From Phycicoccus sp. Soil802 (GTDB lineage: Bacteria > Actinomycetota > Actinomycetes > Actinomycetales > Dermatophilaceae), in assembly GCF_001429605.1 (NCBI RefSeq), contig NZ_LMSS01000005.1:570608-634607 (forward strand): 64,000 nt of DNA, given 5' to 3'. The translations under genes and the position numbers were made by a program. The notes under the pieces were generated by a model. That model was not told the DNA's origin, did no database searches, and saw nothing but the letters and a program-made list of their open reading frames with translations. How positions within the stretch are numbered: position 1 is the stretch's first letter; every line of letters starts with the position of its first letter. Of the stretch, positions 60,439 through 64,000 are shown piece by piece.

Positions 60439-60533
60439 GACATGCTCCTGGTTTGTGGCGGACGGACCCTCATACGACGGAGTGGCGGTCCCCACTCTGC
60501 GACCGGCCTCGACTATCATGGAAGGGCAGATCG

Positions 60534-61508
60534 ATGATGGTCGTCATCGGTCTCGGTTATGGTGATCACGTGGCACGGGCGACTCTCCGCAACCTCGACC
60601 TCAACCTGCTTCCGACGCTGGATGCGCTTCTCCGCGAGCGCAACGTCACCCGCGCGGCGGAGCGGCTCGGGCTCAGTCAACCTGCGGTGTCGGCCGCCCT
60701 CGGGCGGCTGCGCCGACACTTCGGCGACGAGCTGTTGCACCGGACCGGCAACCAGTACGAGCTGACCCCGTTGGCCCAGCAGCTCCGAGCCCCGACCGAG
60801 CTGGCGCTGGCCGGCGTTCACCGGGTCTTCGACGCTTCACCACAGTTCGAGCCGGCTTTGTCGGACCGGACGTTCCGGCTGATGATGTCGGACTACGCCA
60901 CCGCGGTCCTCGGCGAACGACTGGTACGTCGGCTTGCCGAGGTCGCGCCCCACGTCCGGCTGGTGCTGCGCCAGACCGAGCCCGAGTTCGTGGACAACGC
61001 GGCCGAGAACCTCCGGACCGTCGACGGCGTTGTGCTGCCCCACGGCTTTCTCACCGACGTCCCGGTCACCGACCTGTTTGACGACACGTGGGTCTGCGTC
61101 GTCAGCCCGGACAACGACCGGGTCGGTGACGAGCTGACGATGGCCGACGTCGCAGCGCTGCCCTGGGTGGTGATGTGGGACCTGCCCACCGCGTTCGCGC
61201 CCGCAGCCCGGCAGCTCCGCATGCTCGGAGTCGAGCCCCGGGTCGAGATCACGGCCGACAGCTTCCTCGCCGTACCGTTCCTCGTGGCCGGCACCCAGCG
61301 GATCGCCGTGCTCCAGGCCCGGCTGGCGCACCGCCTCGCCGCCACGGCGGGCGTGCGTGTACTGCCGTGCCCGTGGGATGCCGTACCGGTCAAGGAAGGG
61401 TTCTGGTGGCACCCCTCCCATCGCCGCGACCCCGCCCACGAGTGGCTCCGACGCACCCTCCGACAGATCGGCCACGAACTCGCCGAGGAAACCACCCAGG
61501 GACTCTGA
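60534..61508 (+). CDS. LysR-family regulator of the aromatic cluster
   Basis: A 324-residue regulator. N-terminal helix-turn-helix in LDLNLLPTLDALLRERNVTR, AAERLGLSQPAVSAALGRLR, then the effector-binding domain (FRLMMSDYATAVLGERLVRR, VVLPHGFLTDVPVTDLFDDT, WVCVVSPDN). It is divergent from the monooxygenase with 95 bases between starts, the usual LysR layout, and should respond to an aromatic pathway intermediate. The ATG at 60534 has GGAAGGG upstream; a GTG at 60570 is possible. Confidence 0.92.
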   Translation: MMVVIGLGYGDHVARATLRNLDLNLLPTLDALLRERNVTRAAERLGLSQPAVSAALGRLRRHFGDELLHRTGNQYELTPLAQQLRAPTELALAGVHRVFDASPQFEPALSDRTFRLMMSDYATAVLGERLVRRLAEVAPHVRLVLRQTEPEFVDNAAENLRTVDGVVLPHGFLTDVPVTDLFDDTWVCVVSPDNDRVGDELTMADVAALPWVVMWDLPTAFAPAARQLRMLGVEPRVEITADSFLAVPFLVAGTQRIAVLQARLAHRLAATAGVRVLPCPWDAVPVKEGFWWHPSHRRDPAHEWLRRTLRQIGHELAEETTQGL

Positions 61509-61638
61509 CCTGCGGTTATAGGCCACATCGATACCAACGCCCAACATCGTCAACTTCCGTGAAGGCGCGCACGTGCCCACTCTGGGGGCCGTGACGCCCG
61601 TCACGCCACCCGCACCCCCGACGAGCTCTGGAGCGGCC

Positions 61639-62868
61639 ATGTCCGACAGCCCGACCATCGCACCCACCCTCACGCACCCCGCCTACGGTGGGCCCCGTCG
61701 GGCCGGCCGTCCGCAGGGGGTGCTGCTCATGTTCATGAGCTGCCTGCCCGTCCTCGGCGCCGTGCTGCTCGCCCCGGTCCTTCCCTCCATGCAGGGGCAC
61801 TTCGGCGACACCGCCCAGGCCAAGACACTCGTCCCACTCTCGCTCACGGTCCCCGCCCTGATGATCGCTCTGCTGGCGCCGTTCGCGGGCCGAGTCGTCG
61901 ACCGGTTCGGGCGCAAGCGGCTGCTCCTTCTCGGCCTGGTCGTCTATGCGGCGTTCGGCACCGCTCCCCTGTGGCTCGACGGGCTGCCGGCGATCGTGCT
62001 CAGCCGCGCGGGTGTCGGCGTCGCCGAGGCGGCGATCATGACCTGCTGCACCACACTGATCGCTGACTACTTCTCCGGCCCCCAGCGGGACCGGTGGCTC
62101 GGGCTCCAGACCGTCTTCGCGTCCCTGTCGGCCACGCTGTTCTTCGCCCTCGGCGGAGGCCTCGGCGCGCACAGCTGGCGTACGCCGTTCTGGCTCTACG
62201 CCTCGAGCCTGGCCTTCGCCGTCCTCGCGGCGGCGCTCCTCTGGCAACCCCAGCCATCGGCAGAGAGCGGCGCCGGAACCCCGCATACGGCCCTGCCGCC
62301 GCTGTCGGCGCGCGCCTTGCTGGCGCCCTGCCTGGTCTCCCTCTTCGGCGGGATCGTGTTCTACGCGCCGATCGTCGAGCTGCCCTTCGTCCTCGACCAC
62401 GCAGGGATCGACGCGGTGCCGGTCATCGGCGCCGTCACAGCGCTCGCCTCCGCCGCGACCGCGACCGGCGCCTTCACGTTCGGCCGAGTCTCGAGCAAGG
62501 GCACGGCGACGCTGCTGCCGATCGCGTTCGCCCTTGCAGGCGTGGGCCTCGTGACCGTCGGTCTCGGCGGCTCCGTCCCGGCGATCGTCGTCGGTGCGGT
62601 CATCGCCTCCGGCGGCACCGGCCTGCTGCTGCCGACCCTCCTGGTGTGGGCGCTCGCCGGCCTGTCTTTCGATCAGCGCGGTCGCGGCACCGGTCTCTGG
62701 ACGGCCGCACTCTTCCTCGGCGAGTTCATCTGCCCGCTGCTGGTCCTCGCCCTGGCCGCCGCCCTCGGCGGGCTCGGCGCGGCACTCGGCCTCATCGGGG
62801 CACTCGCGCTGGTCGCGGGACTCGCGTGCCGCGTTGGACTGACCCGTGCCGCGGCGGTGCTGGCCTGA
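61639..62868 (+). CDS. Major facilitator superfamily transporter
   Basis: A 409-residue membrane protein with 12 predicted helices. The MFS loop motif appears as GRVVDRFGRKRLLLLG near residue 85. Compared with aromatic acid/H+ symporters the sequence is short and lacks a clear substrate motif; it resembles drug or aromatic compound exporters and importers. The ATG at 61639 has GGAG upstream; a GTG start at 61573 would add 22 residues. It lies in the aromatic cluster next to the LysR gene, so uptake of the substrate is the most likely role. Confidence 0.88.
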   Translation: MSDSPTIAPTLTHPAYGGPRRAGRPQGVLLMFMSCLPVLGAVLLAPVLPSMQGHFGDTAQAKTLVPLSLTVPALMIALLAPFAGRVVDRFGRKRLLLLGLVVYAAFGTAPLWLDGLPAIVLSRAGVGVAEAAIMTCCTTLIADYFSGPQRDRWLGLQTVFASLSATLFFALGGGLGAHSWRTPFWLYASSLAFAVLAAALLWQPQPSAESGAGTPHTALPPLSARALLAPCLVSLFGGIVFYAPIVELPFVLDHAGIDAVPVIGAVTALASAATATGAFTFGRVSSKGTATLLPIAFALAGVGLVTVGLGGSVPAIVVGAVIASGGTGLLLPTLLVWALAGLSFDQRGRGTGLWTAALFLGEFICPLLVLALAAALGGLGAALGLIGALALVAGLACRVGLTRAAAVLA

Positions 62869-63021
62869 ACGGCATGAGCTGCCGGCTACGGCCACGAGCG
62901 TTACCGACACTGCACTGAAGCCTGTTTCGCCCAGATGCGCACCGGCAGGTTGTCGAGCTCAGCCGCGACGCCGACGATGCACTGCGCCGCACGCTTCGCT
63001 ACACCGAACGAAGGAGCTCTG

Positions 63022-64000
63022 ATGACCGCACTGATGCCGAGCGGGCGCGTGACCGCGAAGATCTTCCCGTACCCGCTGAACGCCTGGTATGCCGTGGCGT
63101 GGGACCACGAGGTCACCAGCAAGGGCCTCCTGGCGAGGACCGTCGCGGGACAGCCGATGGCGATCTACCGGACGACCGACGGCCGGCCGGTGGCGCTGGC
63201 CGATGCGTGCTGGCACCGGCTGGCGCCACTCTCGCAGGGGAGGCTGGTCGGACGCGACGAGGTGCAGTGCCCGTACCACGGGCTCCGGTTCAACTCCGCG
63301 GGTCGCTGCACCCAGATGCCGGCCCAGGAGACGATCAACCCCTCCGCGATGGTGCCGTCGTACCCCGTCGTCGAGCGCTACCGGTTCCTGTGGGTGTGGC
63401 CCGGCGACGTGACCCTGGCGGACCCGGGGCTGGTCCCCGACATGCACCAGATGGACCACCCCGCATGGGCCGGCGACGGGCTGACGATCCACGCACCGTG
63501 CAACTACCAGCTCGTGCTCGACAACCTGATGGACCTCACGCACGAGGAGTTCGTCCATGGCAGCAGCATCGGGCAGGCGGAGCTGAGCGAGTCCGGCTTC
63601 CGCACCCGCCTCGAGGACGACGGCAGGGTGACGGTGGAGCGCTGGATGCTCGATGTCGACCCGCCGCCGTTCTGGCGCAAGAACATCCGTGACAAGTTCC
63701 CTGAGTTCGACGGCAGGGTCGACCGGTGGCAGATCATCCACTACGAGGCCCCCTCCACGATCTGCATCGACGTCGGCGTCGCGCGGGCCGGCACCGGCGC
63801 TCCCGAGGGCGACCGGAGCCAGGGCGTCAACGGCTACGTCATGAACACGATCACCCCGGAGACCGACCGCAGCTCCCACTACTTCTGGGCCTTCATGCGC
63901 AACTACCGGCTGGACAGCCAGCTGATCACGACACAGCTGCGCGAGGGCGTGAAGGGCGTGTTCGCCGAGGACGAGGCGATGCTGTCGGCCCAGCAGGCGG
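63022..64000 (+). CDS. Rieske non-heme iron oxygenase, vanillate-demethylase-like (3' partial)
   Basis: The large subunit of a ring-hydroxylating or O-demethylating oxygenase; the gene runs past the window end. The Rieske cluster is complete: ADACWHRLAPLSQG and EVQCPYHGLRFN give the C-x-H and C-x2-H ligands. The catalytic domain has NLMDLTHEEFVHGSSIG, with the iron-binding histidines and aspartate typical of VanA-type enzymes. The N-terminus (KIFPYPLNAWYAVAWDHEV) also matches the vanillate/dicamba demethylase group. The ATG at 63022 follows GAAGGAG. It needs a separate reductase, which is not in view. Confidence 0.93.
   Translation, partial: MTALMPSGRVTAKIFPYPLNAWYAVAWDHEVTSKGLLARTVAGQPMAIYRTTDGRPVALADACWHRLAPLSQGRLVGRDEVQCPYHGLRFNSAGRCTQMPAQETINPSAMVPSYPVVERYRFLWVWPGDVTLADPGLVPDMHQMDHPAWAGDGLTIHAPCNYQLVLDNLMDLTHEEFVHGSSIGQAELSESGFRTRLEDDGRVTVERWMLDVDPPPFWRKNIRDKFPEFDGRVDRWQIIHYEAPSTICIDVGVARAGTGAPEGDRSQGVNGYVMNTITPETDRSSHYFWAFMRNYRLDSQLITTQLREGVKGVFAEDEAMLSAQQA

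Noticed and set aside
61516..62910. A 464-residue minus-strand frame opposite the MFS gene
   Set aside because: Very rich in Arg, Gly, Glu and Gln with no domain; the plus strand encodes a twelve-helix transporter.

Overview
The window is high-GC DNA (roughly 70%) with GTG starts, ATGA/GTGA stop-start overlaps and an actinobacterial gene set: a resuscitation-promoting factor with DUF348/G5 domains, an LAFTG-type sorting signal, a protein O-mannosyltransferase divergent from rsmI, and the order metG-tatD-rpf-ksgA. I infer a member of the Micrococcales, possibly Intrasporangiaceae; the family level is a guess from gene content. No rRNA, tRNA, CRISPR array or intact insertion sequence was seen. 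Nearly every intergenic space is small and explained by terminators, operators or promoters.

1-18.3 kb is mostly core chromosome. It holds a histidine kinase fused to a DUF4173 membrane domain (cut by the window start), the ksgA/rpf/tatD/metG block, rtcB, a secreted protein, a secreted glycerophosphodiesterase under a LacI-type operator, a LuxR-type two-component pair, small membrane proteins, a CPBP protease, rsmI and pmt. 18.3-26.6 kb holds a striking cell-wall repeat protein (13 AYDEQVLETA-type decapeptides and 13 AVYTTVHHD-type nonapeptides, LAFTG anchor), an alpha/beta-hydrolase remnant, a secreted PPC-like protein, and an operon of YibE/F, a ROK sugar kinase, CutC and an M81 peptidase.

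26.9-36 kb is a signalling island: a hybrid kinase with two receiver domains, a free receiver, a free HPt protein and a GAF-domain kinase (together able to form a multistep phosphorelay), then an alpha/beta hydrolase, a secreted calcium-binding-like protein and an OmpR-type two-component pair. 36-51.2 kb is sugar uptake. A six-gene Amadori-product operon (two FrlB-like deglycases, an FrlD-like kinase, binding protein, two permeases) faces its LacI regulator across two near-identical operators. A galactofuranose-type importer (ytfQ-ytfR-ytfT-yjfF plus LacI) faces an aldose epimerase across two matching operator sites.

51.3-54.3 kb is a small heat-shock island (J-domain protein, Hsp20, MerR regulator, two small proteins), a HutD-like protein, and the scar of a mobile element (pRiA4b ORF-3-like fragment and frameshifted tyrosine-recombinase C-terminus). 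Directly beside the scar, 54.4-64 kb is an aromatic-catabolism cluster: FAD monooxygenase, extradiol dioxygenase, FAH-family hydrolase, SDR, alpha/beta hydrolase and cyclase in one operon, a divergent LysR regulator, an MFS transporter and a Rieske oxygenase cut by the window end. The heptamer TATGCCG (or its complement) recurs about 31 times across the window, in genes and terminators alike, far above expectation.
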